Origin: CAZPRW01 sp964577805
GTDB lineage: Bacteria; Verrucomicrobiota; Verrucomicrobiia; Opitutales; JAIRKQ01
DNA length: 64,000 nucleotides
Direction of reading: 5' to 3'
NCBI GenBank assembly: GCA_964577805.1
Contig: CAZOAG010000001.1
Span: forward strand, 124,001-188,000
Shown piece after piece: positions 52,970 to 62,063 of the stretch. A model generated the notes under the pieces. It did not search any database. It worked only from the letters and a program-made list of their open reading frames with translations, and was not told the DNA's origin. A program made the position numbers and the translations under genes. Each line of letters opens with the position of its first letter. The stretch's first letter is position 1.

Positions 52970-54223
52970 ATGAGCACAGGAAGTCAAATATTGTCAGTGT
53001 TGGAATATATGGAAAAGGAAAAGGGCATCAGCCGTTCCGACATGATAGAAACAATAAGCGAGGCCATTCGTACTGCAGCTATGAAAAGCATAAACGCAGG
53101 ACATGATGTTAGAATAGATATTAATCCTAGGACTGGCAATTTGCAAGCATGGGCAATATTTGAAGTGGTAGATTCTGTAAGCGATCCAAAAACGCAGATC
53201 CATATAAGCAAAGCGTTATTATTAGATGAATATGCTGAAATTGGTTCTGTCATTGAAAAAGAAATAGACCCTGCCCTACTTGGACGCATTGCAGCGCAAA
53301 CAACGCGACAAGCAATAATGCAACGTATACGTGCATTTGAACGAGAAAAATTATATGATGACTTTAAAAGTCGTGTTGGTGATATTGTTTCTGGAACTGT
53401 CAGAAATACAGAAAGCGGTAATGTTTATATTGATGTTAATGGAGCAGAAGGAATTATGCCATTGCGTGAATGTATTCGAGGAGAGGAATTTTCAATAGGA
53501 GAACGCATACGTTGCTTGTTGTTAAAAATCGATCATCTGAGCAGAGACGCCGAATTAATATTAAGCCGTAGTCACGTAAATTTTGTCCGCCGGTTGTTGG
53601 AAATAGAAGTGTCAGAAATTGCAGATGGTAGCGTTACTATCAAGGGCATTGCACGTGAGGCAGGATATCGTACGAAATTATGTGTCGATACTAATGATAA
53701 GAATATAGATCCTGTTGGTGCTTGTGTAGGTACACGTGGAGTTCGTATAAAGAGTATTGTTCGTGAATTGAATGGTGAAAAGATCGATGTAATTCGATAT
53801 TATGACGATCCCGAAAAGTTACTATACGAAGCAATAAAACCAGCCATTCCAAAAAATATTCGGATAGATCATGATAGTCGTAGGATATATTTCGAAGTGT
53901 CTGAAGGTGATCTTGCAGTTGCTATTGGAAAACGCGGTTTGAATGCTCGTTTGACATCTCGAATGATGAACTGGCGATTGGACATTAGTAAAGAGAATGA
54001 AACGCCTCGTGAAAATTTTGGTGAGAAATTAGAACGTGCTGTTGCTGGGTTGAATGGTATTCCAGGAATTGATGATGAAGCAGCACAACAATTAGTAGCT
54101 ATTGGAATAACTGATATTGATGCGTTTGAAGGTGTTGAATCAGATGATTTGATCGCGGCTGGATTTGAAGAAGAAGCGGCGAAAAAAATATTAGACAGCG
54201 TTGAAAATTTTTGCAAGAAATAG
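52970..54223 (+). CDS. nusA: Transcription termination/antitermination protein NusA
   Basis: Binds RNA polymerase and controls pausing, termination and antitermination. About 418 residues: N-terminal domain (1-~130), S1 domain starting 'RVGDIVSGTVRNTESGNVY', two KH domains ('GACVGTRGVRIKSIVRELNG' and 'AIGKRGLNARLTSRM'), then one helix-hairpin-helix repeat. I start at ATG 52970, with AGAGGT upstream; the open frame reaches 52913, but that part runs through the leader hairpin. rimP, its usual partner upstream, is absent. First gene of nusA-infB-rbfA-nrnA-truB-ribF. Confidence 0.96.
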   Translation: MSTGSQILSVLEYMEKEKGISRSDMIETISEAIRTAAMKSINAGHDVRIDINPRTGNLQAWAIFEVVDSVSDPKTQIHISKALLLDEYAEIGSVIEKEIDPALLGRIAAQTTRQAIMQRIRAFEREKLYDDFKSRVGDIVSGTVRNTESGNVYIDVNGAEGIMPLRECIRGEEFSIGERIRCLLLKIDHLSRDAELILSRSHVNFVRRLLEIEVSEIADGSVTIKGIAREAGYRTKLCVDTNDKNIDPVGACVGTRGVRIKSIVRELNGEKIDVIRYYDDPEKLLYEAIKPAIPKNIRIDHDSRRIYFEVSEGDLAVAIGKRGLNARLTSRMMNWRLDISKENETPRENFGEKLERAVAGLNGIPGIDDEAAQQLVAIGITDIDAFEGVESDDLIAAGFEEEAAKKILDSVENFCKK

Positions 54224-54229
54224 AATAAA

Positions 54230-56689
54230 ATGAGCGTCAGGGTATATCAGTTGGCCAAGCAGCTCGGCCTAGACAATAAACATGTTGTTCAATTATTGCG
54301 AGAACGTGGATTAAATGTAAGTGGGCCGTCAAATACGATTCCTTCAATCTATGCTGATGCTTTAATTGAAGAAATTGGTAATAAAAAACTTGTTTTTGAA
54401 GATAAAACAACGGCATCTGTAGAAAGCAATATTGTTGCAGAAGAGGAAAGTGTCGCTGCTAATAATGTAACTTCTCATGAAGATCCTATTGTTGTTGCTG
54501 AAGCAGAACCGGCCATTGAAACAGTTGTAGAAAATGATGATCGAATTGTAGTAAACGAACGTGAATTGAATGTTGGGTTTCAGACGAAAGACATAGAACA
54601 AGTTTCAGAAGAAGAGATCAATGAACCGGTAATTGAAGAACAACAAGATGTTGTTGAGCCAATTGCGCAGAGCAAACCTCTGCAGATGGTCAAACATGTC
54701 ATCATAAAAAGTAACCGCATCAAAAAATCTAAGCCTGCTAATAAATCAAATGATGCAGATAAAAATAATGTACAACAATTCCCTATTCAGCGTTCACAGA
54801 CCAAAAAAGATATTTCTAATGATACAACTGTTCAAGAGCAACCAGTTGTTAAGTTCAAACCGTTCTTAAAGAAAATAGAACGACAGACACCAAGCATTAC
54901 AGAGTTAACAACACTAGAAATAAAGCCACCTATTGTTGTACGTGCATTGGCCACTCAAATGAATGTTAAGCCATTTCAGTTGATTTCAAAACTGATGAGC
55001 ATGAACATTTTTGCGTCAATGAATCAAGAGATTGACGTAAAGGTCGCACAGAGTGTTGCTGAAAAATTTGGATTTTCTCTTGTTCTGGCTAAACCAGAAA
55101 TAGAAAAAGCACCAAAACAATCATCTTCACAGAAAAAACAAAAACCTATTGTCAAGAATACACAGAATGTTGTTGAACGACCACCGGTTGTGTGTGTGTT
55201 GGGACATGTTGACCATGGTAAGACTACATTGCTTGATACTATTCGTCATGCTCGTGTTGCAGCAGGAGAAGCAGGTGGCATTACGCAACATGTTGCTGCG
55301 TATCAAATCGAGCATAATGGCAAAAAAATAACATTTATTGATACTCCTGGTCATGCAGCGTTTTCTAAAATGCGTCAGCGTGGTGCCAATATGACAGATA
55401 TTGGTATTCTCGTTGTAGCAGCTGATGATGGGTTCATGCCTCAGACAGATGAAGCATTAAAATTTGCACAGAATGCGAATATTCCAGTTGTTGTTGCAAT
55501 AAATAAAATTGATGCAAAGGGGGCGAATGTTGATCGTGTAAAACAACAGATGCAACAGCGTGGTATTACATCTGAAGATTGGGGAGGTAGTACTTTATGT
55601 ACAGAAATTTCCGCATTAAAAGGACAGAACATTGAGTTGTTGTTGGAGCTGGTATGTCTTCAGGCAGAAATGATGGAATTGCGTGCTGATACTGATGGTG
55701 CTTGCGAAGGTGTTGTTTTGGAATCAAAAATTGCTAAGGGACAAGGCCCTATGGCAAGTGCGATCATTCAAGATGGCACACTGAAGATCGGAGATTATCT
55801 AGTTTGTGGAAAGTATTTCTGTAAAGTAAAATCATTGATTGATGATAAAGGAAAATCAATCAAAGCAGCACCTGCTTCTACTCCTGTCAATATTACAGGA
55901 TGGTCAGGGTTGCCAGAAGTTGGCAGTCAATTTGTTTCTGTCGCTAATGAAAAAATAGCACGTAGCATGGCAGAAGAAAATGTTGCAGTACCACAAAACG
56001 CAGCGCTTGGAAGAATGACATCAGAGCGTAATATAAGCAACGTTGATGAATTATTTTCTGCTATTGCGGCTGTTGACGAAAAGGTACTGAAAGTTATTGT
56101 ACGTGCTGACGTTCATGGTAGTGCAGAAGCGCTTAATGATTTCTTGCAGACTATAAAAAGTAAGAAGATTCGATTGGAGATTTTGGATTGCGGTGTTGGT
56201 GCTATTGATAAGAACGACATTGTTCTCGCTAACACAACTCATGCAACGATTGTTGCTTTTAATATAAAAGTAGAATCTAGTGCTCAAGCACTGGCCAAAC
56301 AATTTGGTGTAAAAATTATACAGCATAATATCATCTATGAAATTATTGAAAAAGTAAAAGATGAGATGGCAGGATGTTTGGACCCAGAATTGCATGAGAA
56401 CAAGATGGGAGCAGCGGAGGTCCGTCAAGTATTTAATGTAAAAAATTCTGTCATTGCAGGATGTATGGTTACAGAAGGCAAGATATTGCGAGATAAATTC
56501 GTACGTGTCATCAGACGTAATGAGATTATTTTTCAAGGAAAATTCTCATCGATTAAACGGCAAAAGGATGATGTTGGTGAGGTTCGCGCTGGGTTTGAGT
56601 GTGGTATAGTAATTTCTGGTTTTGATGCTGTAGAAATTGGTGATATCATAGAGTGTTTCGAAATACAAAAACTTCAACCATCACTATAA
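54230..56689 (+). CDS. infB: Translation initiation factor IF-2
   Basis: Brings initiator tRNA to the ribosome. The 819 residues have an N-terminal IF2N domain, a linker rich in Glu, Val and Asn (about 60-215), a second IF2N (about 235-290), then the GTPase with 'GHVDHGKTTLLDTIR', 'DTPGHAAFSKMR' and 'NKID', and two beta-barrel domains. Length is normal for the long form. It follows nusA by 6 bases and its TAA touches the rbfA ATG. Confidence 0.97.
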   Translation: MSVRVYQLAKQLGLDNKHVVQLLRERGLNVSGPSNTIPSIYADALIEEIGNKKLVFEDKTTASVESNIVAEEESVAANNVTSHEDPIVVAEAEPAIETVVENDDRIVVNERELNVGFQTKDIEQVSEEEINEPVIEEQQDVVEPIAQSKPLQMVKHVIIKSNRIKKSKPANKSNDADKNNVQQFPIQRSQTKKDISNDTTVQEQPVVKFKPFLKKIERQTPSITELTTLEIKPPIVVRALATQMNVKPFQLISKLMSMNIFASMNQEIDVKVAQSVAEKFGFSLVLAKPEIEKAPKQSSSQKKQKPIVKNTQNVVERPPVVCVLGHVDHGKTTLLDTIRHARVAAGEAGGITQHVAAYQIEHNGKKITFIDTPGHAAFSKMRQRGANMTDIGILVVAADDGFMPQTDEALKFAQNANIPVVVAINKIDAKGANVDRVKQQMQQRGITSEDWGGSTLCTEISALKGQNIELLLELVCLQAEMMELRADTDGACEGVVLESKIAKGQGPMASAIIQDGTLKIGDYLVCGKYFCKVKSLIDDKGKSIKAAPASTPVNITGWSGLPEVGSQFVSVANEKIARSMAEENVAVPQNAALGRMTSERNISNVDELFSAIAAVDEKVLKVIVRADVHGSAEALNDFLQTIKSKKIRLEILDCGVGAIDKNDIVLANTTHATIVAFNIKVESSAQALAKQFGVKIIQHNIIYEIIEKVKDEMAGCLDPELHENKMGAAEVRQVFNVKNSVIAGCMVTEGKILRDKFVRVIRRNEIIFQGKFSSIKRQKDDVGEVRAGFECGIVISGFDAVEIGDIIECFEIQKLQPSL

Positions 56690-57016
56690 ATGATATCACA
56701 GCGATTTATTCGTTTAAATAAGATAGTATGCAATGAGATAAATACTTTGTTGCATACAGTATATCGCGATGTTGCAAAAAATATATCCATCACGGAGGTC
56801 AATGTTTCGCCAGATATGAGGGATGCATATATTTATTTTTCTGTAATTGGAGATGATAAAAATAATGCTCAAAAAATCTTGATGAAACATATGTCCGATC
56901 TTCGTCGTCGACTTTTCGGTCGTGTAAAAATAAAATTTTCACCACGATTATATTTTCGACATGATATATCAATTTCTCGCGGACAACATATTTTAGACAT
57001 TTTGGATAATTTATAG
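56690..57016 (+). CDS. rbfA: Ribosome-binding factor A
   Basis: A 108-residue KH-fold protein that helps 16S rRNA mature in the cold. 'RLNKIVCNEINTLLHTVYRD' opens the family pattern, and 'DMRDAYIYFSVIG' plus 'KIKFSPRLYFRHDISI' close it. ATG follows directly after the infB stop codon. The rest of the operon continues after 25 bases. Confidence 0.95.
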   Translation: MISQRFIRLNKIVCNEINTLLHTVYRDVAKNISITEVNVSPDMRDAYIYFSVIGDDKNNAQKILMKHMSDLRRRLFGRVKIKFSPRLYFRHDISISRGQHILDILDNL

Positions 57017-57041
57017 AACATCATTCCATATTGTTGTGTAT

Positions 57042-58013
57042 ATGAACAATCATTCGTTATTGGAATTATTATTGCGCAATCGTGAATATAATATTATTGG
57101 GCATATACGACCGGATGGTGATTGTGTTGGCAGTCAATTAGCAATATATTATACTTTGCAACAAAACGATATTCAATGTAATATTATAAAAAATGATGAT
57201 TATGGTAGTGTTTTGTCTGGATTTTTAGATGGCTGTGATGTAATTCAAGATGATCAAGCAAATTATGAATTACCATTGATTTGTGTAGATTGTTCTGATT
57301 TTGCTCGTACTGGGAAATTTATACCACGTAATTACGAACGACCATATTTGAACATTGATCATCATATTTCTAACAACAATTATGGTGAATATAATTTCAT
57401 TGATCCGGATGCAGTATCAACAACAGAAGTAATTGCACGGTTATTAGCCAATGATAAGGTAGATTATGGTAAATTAGCTGCTGAAATGATTTATCTCGGC
57501 ATAATGACAGATAGCAATCGGTTTGCATACAGTACAACAACGAAGGACACATTAAAAATAACGGAATCGTTAGTAGAGAGAGGTGCTGATCTTCCGAAGA
57601 TTTATAATGCTATATATGAACATAATAGCATCGAACGATATCGATTATTAACGATCTTTTTAAAAAACATTACTGTGTTCAACGGTGGTCTATGTTGTAC
57701 CTCATTTGTAACTGATGATGATTTCAAAAATACTAGTGCTCAACGTGCTGATACGGAAGGATTTGTAGATTATACTCGTGCTTTAGATGGTGTACAAGCT
57801 GGTGCGTTTTTAGAAATTCATGATGAATATATAAAATGTAGCATGCGTTCACGATCAACTGATATTCGTATGGATATATTGGCTAGTCAATTTGGTGGTG
57901 GCGGACATCCGGCAGCATCTGGATTTATTGTTCAATCCCCTACTCCTGATTTTTACAAAATTTTTCAATCTGCACTTGCAGAACATGTGACAAGGTTTTA
58001 CGAAAACAAATAA
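57042..58013 (+). CDS. nrnA: DHH-family nanoRNase / pAp phosphatase (NrnA-like)
   Basis: Degrades 2-5 nt RNA and perhaps 3'-phosphoadenosine phosphate. DHH subdomain: 'GHIRPDGDCVGSQLA', 'CVDCSDFARTG' and 'NIDHHISNN' bind metals. The DHHA1 part ends with 'GGGGHPAASGF' (nucleotide binding). About 323 residues. I start at ATG 57042; a GTG two codons upstream is open. Placement between rbfA and truB is common in Firmicutes and Verrucomicrobia but not in Proteobacteria, which supports the lineage guess. Confidence 0.94.
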   Translation: MNNHSLLELLLRNREYNIIGHIRPDGDCVGSQLAIYYTLQQNDIQCNIIKNDDYGSVLSGFLDGCDVIQDDQANYELPLICVDCSDFARTGKFIPRNYERPYLNIDHHISNNNYGEYNFIDPDAVSTTEVIARLLANDKVDYGKLAAEMIYLGIMTDSNRFAYSTTTKDTLKITESLVERGADLPKIYNAIYEHNSIERYRLLTIFLKNITVFNGGLCCTSFVTDDDFKNTSAQRADTEGFVDYTRALDGVQAGAFLEIHDEYIKCSMRSRSTDIRMDILASQFGGGGHPAASGFIVQSPTPDFYKIFQSALAEHVTRFYENK

Positions 58014-58018
58014 TTGCG

Positions 58019-58744
58019 ATGACAGAGAATTTAAACGGTATATTATTAATTGATAAGCCAAAGGGTATTACGTCTCATGATGTTGTAGCGAAAGTACGTC
58101 GATTATTTGGCATAAAAAAGGTTGGCCATGCTGGAACTTTGGACCCAATGGCAACCGGCCTTTTAATCCTTCTTATTGGTCGTGCTACAAAAGCATCGCA
58201 ATATTTGATCGGCCTGTCAAAATGTTACGAAGGTACTATGCATTTAGGGACTGTTACGGATTCTCATGATGCAGAAGGAAACGTTGTAGAAACACATGAG
58301 GTGCCAGAAATAACACTTGACGGATTGCAAGGATTAGCCGATACATTTATCGGTGATCAATATCAAGTTCCGCCAATGTTTTCAGCAAAAAAAGTAAATG
58401 GACAAAAATTATACAAACTTGCAAGAAATGGCACTGTAATAGATCGAGAGCCACAATTTATTAATATTAATACGTTCGAAATTGATGATATTAATGGCAA
58501 TGAAGTAACTTTTTTTGTCAGTTGCAGCAAGGGAACGTATGTTAGGACATTGGTACATGATTTTGGCCAAAACCTTGGATGTGGTGCTCACTTGACACAA
58601 TTATGCCGTACTGATATTGAAAATTTTTCGATAGAAGATGCTGTAACCTTGGAACGTCTGGAATCGATGAATCGAGAGGAATATTCCAATATATTAATTC
58701 CTGTGCACAAGGCAGTTCCACCAAGAGTTCTCAATAATGAATAA
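58019..58744 (+). CDS. truB: tRNA pseudouridine-55 synthase
   Basis: Makes pseudouridine 55 in the T-loop of tRNA. 'LLIDKPKGITSHDVV' and 'GHAGTLDPMATGLLILLIG' (with the catalytic Asp) are clear, as is 'YEGTMHLGTVTDSHDAEG'. About 241 residues, without the C-terminal PUA domain found in E. coli TruB; shorter TruB forms are known. It is 5 bases after nrnA. Confidence 0.96.
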   Translation: MTENLNGILLIDKPKGITSHDVVAKVRRLFGIKKVGHAGTLDPMATGLLILLIGRATKASQYLIGLSKCYEGTMHLGTVTDSHDAEGNVVETHEVPEITLDGLQGLADTFIGDQYQVPPMFSAKKVNGQKLYKLARNGTVIDREPQFININTFEIDDINGNEVTFFVSCSKGTYVRTLVHDFGQNLGCGAHLTQLCRTDIENFSIEDAVTLERLESMNREEYSNILIPVHKAVPPRVLNNE

Positions 58745-58750
58745 AGAAAT

Positions 58751-59356
58751 ATGTCGATTTGTCATCATTCCAAAAACATTCCAATAATCTCAGTTGACGG
58801 AGATTCTTTCGATGTGGTCTATGACGCATTACCGATTGTTTTGGCTATAGGAACATTCGATGGTGTACATTTGGGACATCAAAATTTGATACAACGTGCA
58901 ATTCATGAGGCCAACAATTTGAATGGCATGTGTGGAGTATATACTTTTGTGCCCCACCCTAGTTTTGTGATTTGTCGTAATACGCCAAAACCGATGATTT
59001 TTTCTTTAGCTAAAAAATATGAATTATTAAAACAGTTTGATACATGCGGTATTTTTGTACAAAAATTTGATATATCGTTTTCGCAACAATCGCCAGAAAT
59101 GTTTTTAAATTATCTTACAAAGAAATTTCCAACATTACGCGGAATTTGTGTTGGTGAAAATTTTAAATTTGGAAAGGACCGTATTGGCAATGTTGATGTA
59201 TTAACAACTTGCGCAAAAAAATATAATATATCTGTTCATATAGTCTCACCAACATTGTTTAAAGGAGAACGAATTAGTAGTTCAAGAATACGTCAATCAA
59301 TTGCATCCGGCAATATTGATGAAGCAACTAAAATGCTGGGATACTCTTTACAATAA
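58751..59356 (+). CDS. ribF: RibF-type FAD synthetase lacking the riboflavin kinase domain
   Basis: The 201 residues cover the N-terminal FMN adenylyltransferase domain: 'ALGTFDGVHLGHQ'-type motif as 'IGTFDGVHLGHQNLIQ', 'GENFKFGKDRIG' and 'ISSSRIRQSIASGNI'. Full RibF is about 300 residues, with a C-terminal kinase that turns riboflavin into FMN. Here the stop follows 'LGYSLQ', where the kinase domain would begin. No kinase sense continues in another frame before the next gene, so this is a true truncation. The cell would need FMN from elsewhere or another kinase. Last gene of the nusA operon. Confidence 0.92.
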   Translation: MSICHHSKNIPIISVDGDSFDVVYDALPIVLAIGTFDGVHLGHQNLIQRAIHEANNLNGMCGVYTFVPHPSFVICRNTPKPMIFSLAKKYELLKQFDTCGIFVQKFDISFSQQSPEMFLNYLTKKFPTLRGICVGENFKFGKDRIGNVDVLTTCAKKYNISVHIVSPTLFKGERISSSRIRQSIASGNIDEATKMLGYSLQ

Positions 59357-59399
59357 TCTACCGATCATCACAAGGTTTTTATAATTTGAGGTTGATGGC

Positions 59400-60545
59400 T
59401 TGCCTGGTGAAATTAATCGCGGAATGACGCATGAAAGCACTATGGCAGCAATCAATCGATTTTCACCATCAGATCCGAAGGAAATGTCATTATCTGAATT
59501 GATGACATGTATGATGATGATGGTTTACCAGTCAGAAAGTGAACGACGTGAGGCATTGCAAACAGCCAAGGGCTCTCAATTGTTGATACAGATGGATCAA
59601 GCACGTATGGCGTGGGGGCAATCACGGGAAGCAGCAGAAAAAGAATTTTCTAATGCACTGATGACGTCAATCGGGACAATATGTTCAGGTGTTGTTTCTG
59701 CAGGAATTGGAATCGCAGGAGCAGCTGTTCAAGGCGCCACCAGCTATTATAATAATAAAATTCAGGCCAATAATCAAACAATACAAAAGGCACAGTTGGC
59801 AGGTAAAGTTGGTGATTTGCAGAAAAACGCAGAAAACATTGCTGAAAACAATGCACAAGAGATTGCTAAAAACGAGCAAACGATTAAAGACAAGGAAGCA
59901 AAGCTGGGGGATGAAAACGCTTCGAAAGAAGACAAAGACAAATTAGAAAACGAAATTGAACGGTTGTCAGAAGAAATAAAAGCATTAACAGCAGAAAACG
60001 AAAAACTTGGTTTCGGTATAAATTTTGATGAAAAAGGCGCACTAATTAAAAATTCCAGTGGTGAAATAAACTACGATGAAACGAGACTAAAAGATGATCC
60101 GATTTTCAAGCAGATCAAAGAATTAGGTGGAGAAATGCATGGAGATGGCACAATAACAGACAAGGGCAGCAGTGTGCCGTGGGGGAAAGATGATAAAGGC
60201 AACTCTATTGAAATAAAAAATCTGCAAGATGAAAACACAGGCCTCGAATCGAAAGTAAAAAGTTTGAGCAGTTGGACCAACGGATTGCAAAGTGCATCCG
60301 CCATAGGCCAAGTATTTGCAGGTGGTTTTCAGATAGGTGCTGCATACGCACAAAAAGATGCAGCATTCTTGCGTGCCGAGGCACAACTGACCGATGCATT
60401 TCGAAATTTTTCTGGTCAGTTGGTAAGCAACATCGACCAATCTGCAGAACAAGCACTTCGCCAGATGGGTACGCTGATCAGCAGTTTAAAAGAAGTATTT
60501 CGTGCTGCATACGACATTGAATGTTCTATAGCACGGAATATTTAA
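59400..60545 (+). CDS. Candidate T3SS translocator (SctB/YopD-like) or secreted protein
   Basis: A 381-residue protein with one hydrophobic glycine/alanine-rich stretch (about 83-120; 'VVSAGIGIAGAAVQGATS'), a charged coiled coil (about 120-200) and a C-terminal helical region ending 'SSLKEVFRAAYDIECSIARNI', like translocator tails. Translocators form the pore in the host membrane. The start is TTG 59400 with GAGG upstream; ATG 59424 is possible. It is 43 bases after ribF with a TATAAT at 59380. The nearby inner-rod gene (63 kb) supports a T3SS context. I cannot exclude a phage-like or unrelated membrane protein. Confidence 0.4.
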   Translation: MPGEINRGMTHESTMAAINRFSPSDPKEMSLSELMTCMMMMVYQSESERREALQTAKGSQLLIQMDQARMAWGQSREAAEKEFSNALMTSIGTICSGVVSAGIGIAGAAVQGATSYYNNKIQANNQTIQKAQLAGKVGDLQKNAENIAENNAQEIAKNEQTIKDKEAKLGDENASKEDKDKLENEIERLSEEIKALTAENEKLGFGINFDEKGALIKNSSGEINYDETRLKDDPIFKQIKELGGEMHGDGTITDKGSSVPWGKDDKGNSIEIKNLQDENTGLESKVKSLSSWTNGLQSASAIGQVFAGGFQIGAAYAQKDAAFLRAEAQLTDAFRNFSGQLVSNIDQSAEQALRQMGTLISSLKEVFRAAYDIECSIARNI

Positions 60546-60553
60546 AGCAATTG

Positions 60554-61525
60554 TCACTTGCGATATATCTCTCGCGTTTTGTCATTTGTGCAATATCCGT
60601 CAATGGTGTCAAAATTTAGGGCCTTATTGGATTCAAAATCCAAAATTCTCAAATGTGGAGGTAATGGTTCAAACACTGGTTGCGTGCGTACCATTTGTCC
60701 ATTTACTATCGTGAAGTTCGGCGAATGCGGGTTTACATTGTTCGATAGAGGGGCACGCTTGTTTTTTCCGTTTTCATACAGTGGAGAGCGTATTGTAAAC
60801 GGATGGTATTTCATTAGCTTAGTACTATATTTCATGCTGTTACATTCACAACACTCGCTCCCGCACCTACGCGATAATTTATATTCCGTCTTTCCATCTA
60901 CAGAAGAATACACACAAACATGGCCGGAATACCCTGTTCCAATTTTACGGCCATCATCTGTGTACTTCAAAGATCTAAGGTATTCTCCCCCGATTATTGA
61001 ATACCACTTATCGCGATCTGATGGTTTGATTGTTATTCCTAGAAAAGATGTTTCGCGGTCCATCAACGGTCTGCATCTCATTTCCTGACCAGGATTTTTG
61101 GCTAAAAACTCAGCACGGAATCTATCATGCTCTGTTCTCAGTTCAATATATTTCTGTTCAATTAAAGCAAGCAAACGATCCTCATATGGTTTACACATTG
61201 CGGGTGCCGACTTTATGTTGGCTTCGCGTTGCCTGAGTGTTGAAGAAGAAACATAATATGAGGAGCTGCTGTTATAGCTTGTAGTATTGTGCGATTGTTG
61301 AAGAATGAGATTTGTTACCCGTTGTTCCGCCTCAAATTGTCGTCGCATTTCTTCGTTATGACGTTGCATTTCTCGTTGCGTCTCTTCATACCGCCTCCTG
61401 TCGGCCTCACGCTGCATCTCATCCATTCGACGTCGGTTTTCTTGTTGTATCCTGTCGTAATTTTGTCTTTGGTAAAAATCTGACATATCTCTTTGCTGAC
61501 GACTCCAGTAATTATCATAACTCAT
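60554..61525 (-). CDS. Protein of unknown function with Arg/Gln-rich coil and Cys cluster
   Basis: I do not recognise it. From ATG 61525 (GAGGGG just upstream) it has about 323 residues. Residues ~5-75 are a strongly charged helix rich in Arg, Gln, Glu ('RRRMDEMQREADRRRYEE'). A Ser/Tyr-rich linker follows (about 82-100). The remainder seems globular, with 'RCGSECCECNSMKYSTK' (four Cys in eight residues, about 230-240), possibly a metal site. No signal peptide. It ends 9 bases from the convergent translocator-like gene. The basic coil plus Cys cluster would suit an RNA or DNA contact, but this is only an idea. Confidence 0.55.
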   Translation of the reverse strand: MSYDNYWSRQQRDMSDFYQRQNYDRIQQENRRRMDEMQREADRRRYEETQREMQRHNEEMRRQFEAEQRVTNLILQQSHNTTSYNSSSSYYVSSSTLRQREANIKSAPAMCKPYEDRLLALIEQKYIELRTEHDRFRAEFLAKNPGQEMRCRPLMDRETSFLGITIKPSDRDKWYSIIGGEYLRSLKYTDDGRKIGTGYSGHVCVYSSVDGKTEYKLSRRCGSECCECNSMKYSTKLMKYHPFTIRSPLYENGKNKRAPLSNNVNPHSPNFTIVNGQMVRTQPVFEPLPPHLRILDFESNKALNFDTIDGYCTNDKTREIYRK

Positions 61526-61794
61526 AGTACATCCCCTCTTACAGGGAGCACCGCTATTCCGAAAAATATAACAAGTCAATGAAAAAACAGTATTTTTGCG
61601 TCGTAACTGTTGGCTATGTAAAAACATCGATAATATTTATTGTATGAATAAAATAACTCTACTAGATCTATGCCAATTGTTGTGTGCTGCACATCGTTAA
61701 CACACAAAAATCATCAATTAAAGAAATTTAAGATTAACGACAGTCTGTAAAGATTTTTTGATTGCTAATAAAGAAAAATTCTTAACCTTTGGGA

Positions 61795-61891
61795 GTGTCA
61801 GGTTTTTTGCAATGACGAGCCGACGAACCCCGCCAGGTCCGGAAGGAAGCAACGGTAGTCAGGATATCTCATGTGCGAAAATTGCCTGGCG
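61795..61891 (+). ncRNA. ffs: Signal recognition particle RNA (4.5S type)
   Basis: Contains the conserved SRP domain IV: 'GCCAGGTCCGGAAGGAAGCA' at 61832-61851, followed by 'ACGGTAG'. The flanks 'GTCAGG' (61797) and 'CCTGGC' (61885-61890) pair to close the hairpin, and a run of T follows as terminator. About 97 bases is the bacterial 4.5S size. It recruits ribosomes making membrane and exported proteins. Confidence 0.95.
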
Positions 61892-62063
61892 TTTTTTATT
61901 TGTGATTGTTTTCTACATTTTTGTGAATTGACAGGATAAATCTCTGTTTTATGTCCTGTGCTTAAATGTTACATGTTTATGTTGTGTGAAAGTTTTACCA
62001 CGGCTATATCATTCTGGATGAAATCTTTTTAATATTGTCCAATATGACCTTTCATAATTTTCT

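Noticed and set aside
56051..56536. 161-codon open frame on the minus strand
   Set aside because: Shadow of infB.
60558..61088. 176-codon open frame on the plus strand
   Set aside because: It mirrors the minus-strand gene at 60554-61525, which has a good ribosome site and protein-like composition.
61795..61891. tmRNA or 6S RNA
   Set aside because: The GGTCCGGAAGGAAGCA core identifies SRP RNA; no tag-peptide frame or 6S bubble is seen.
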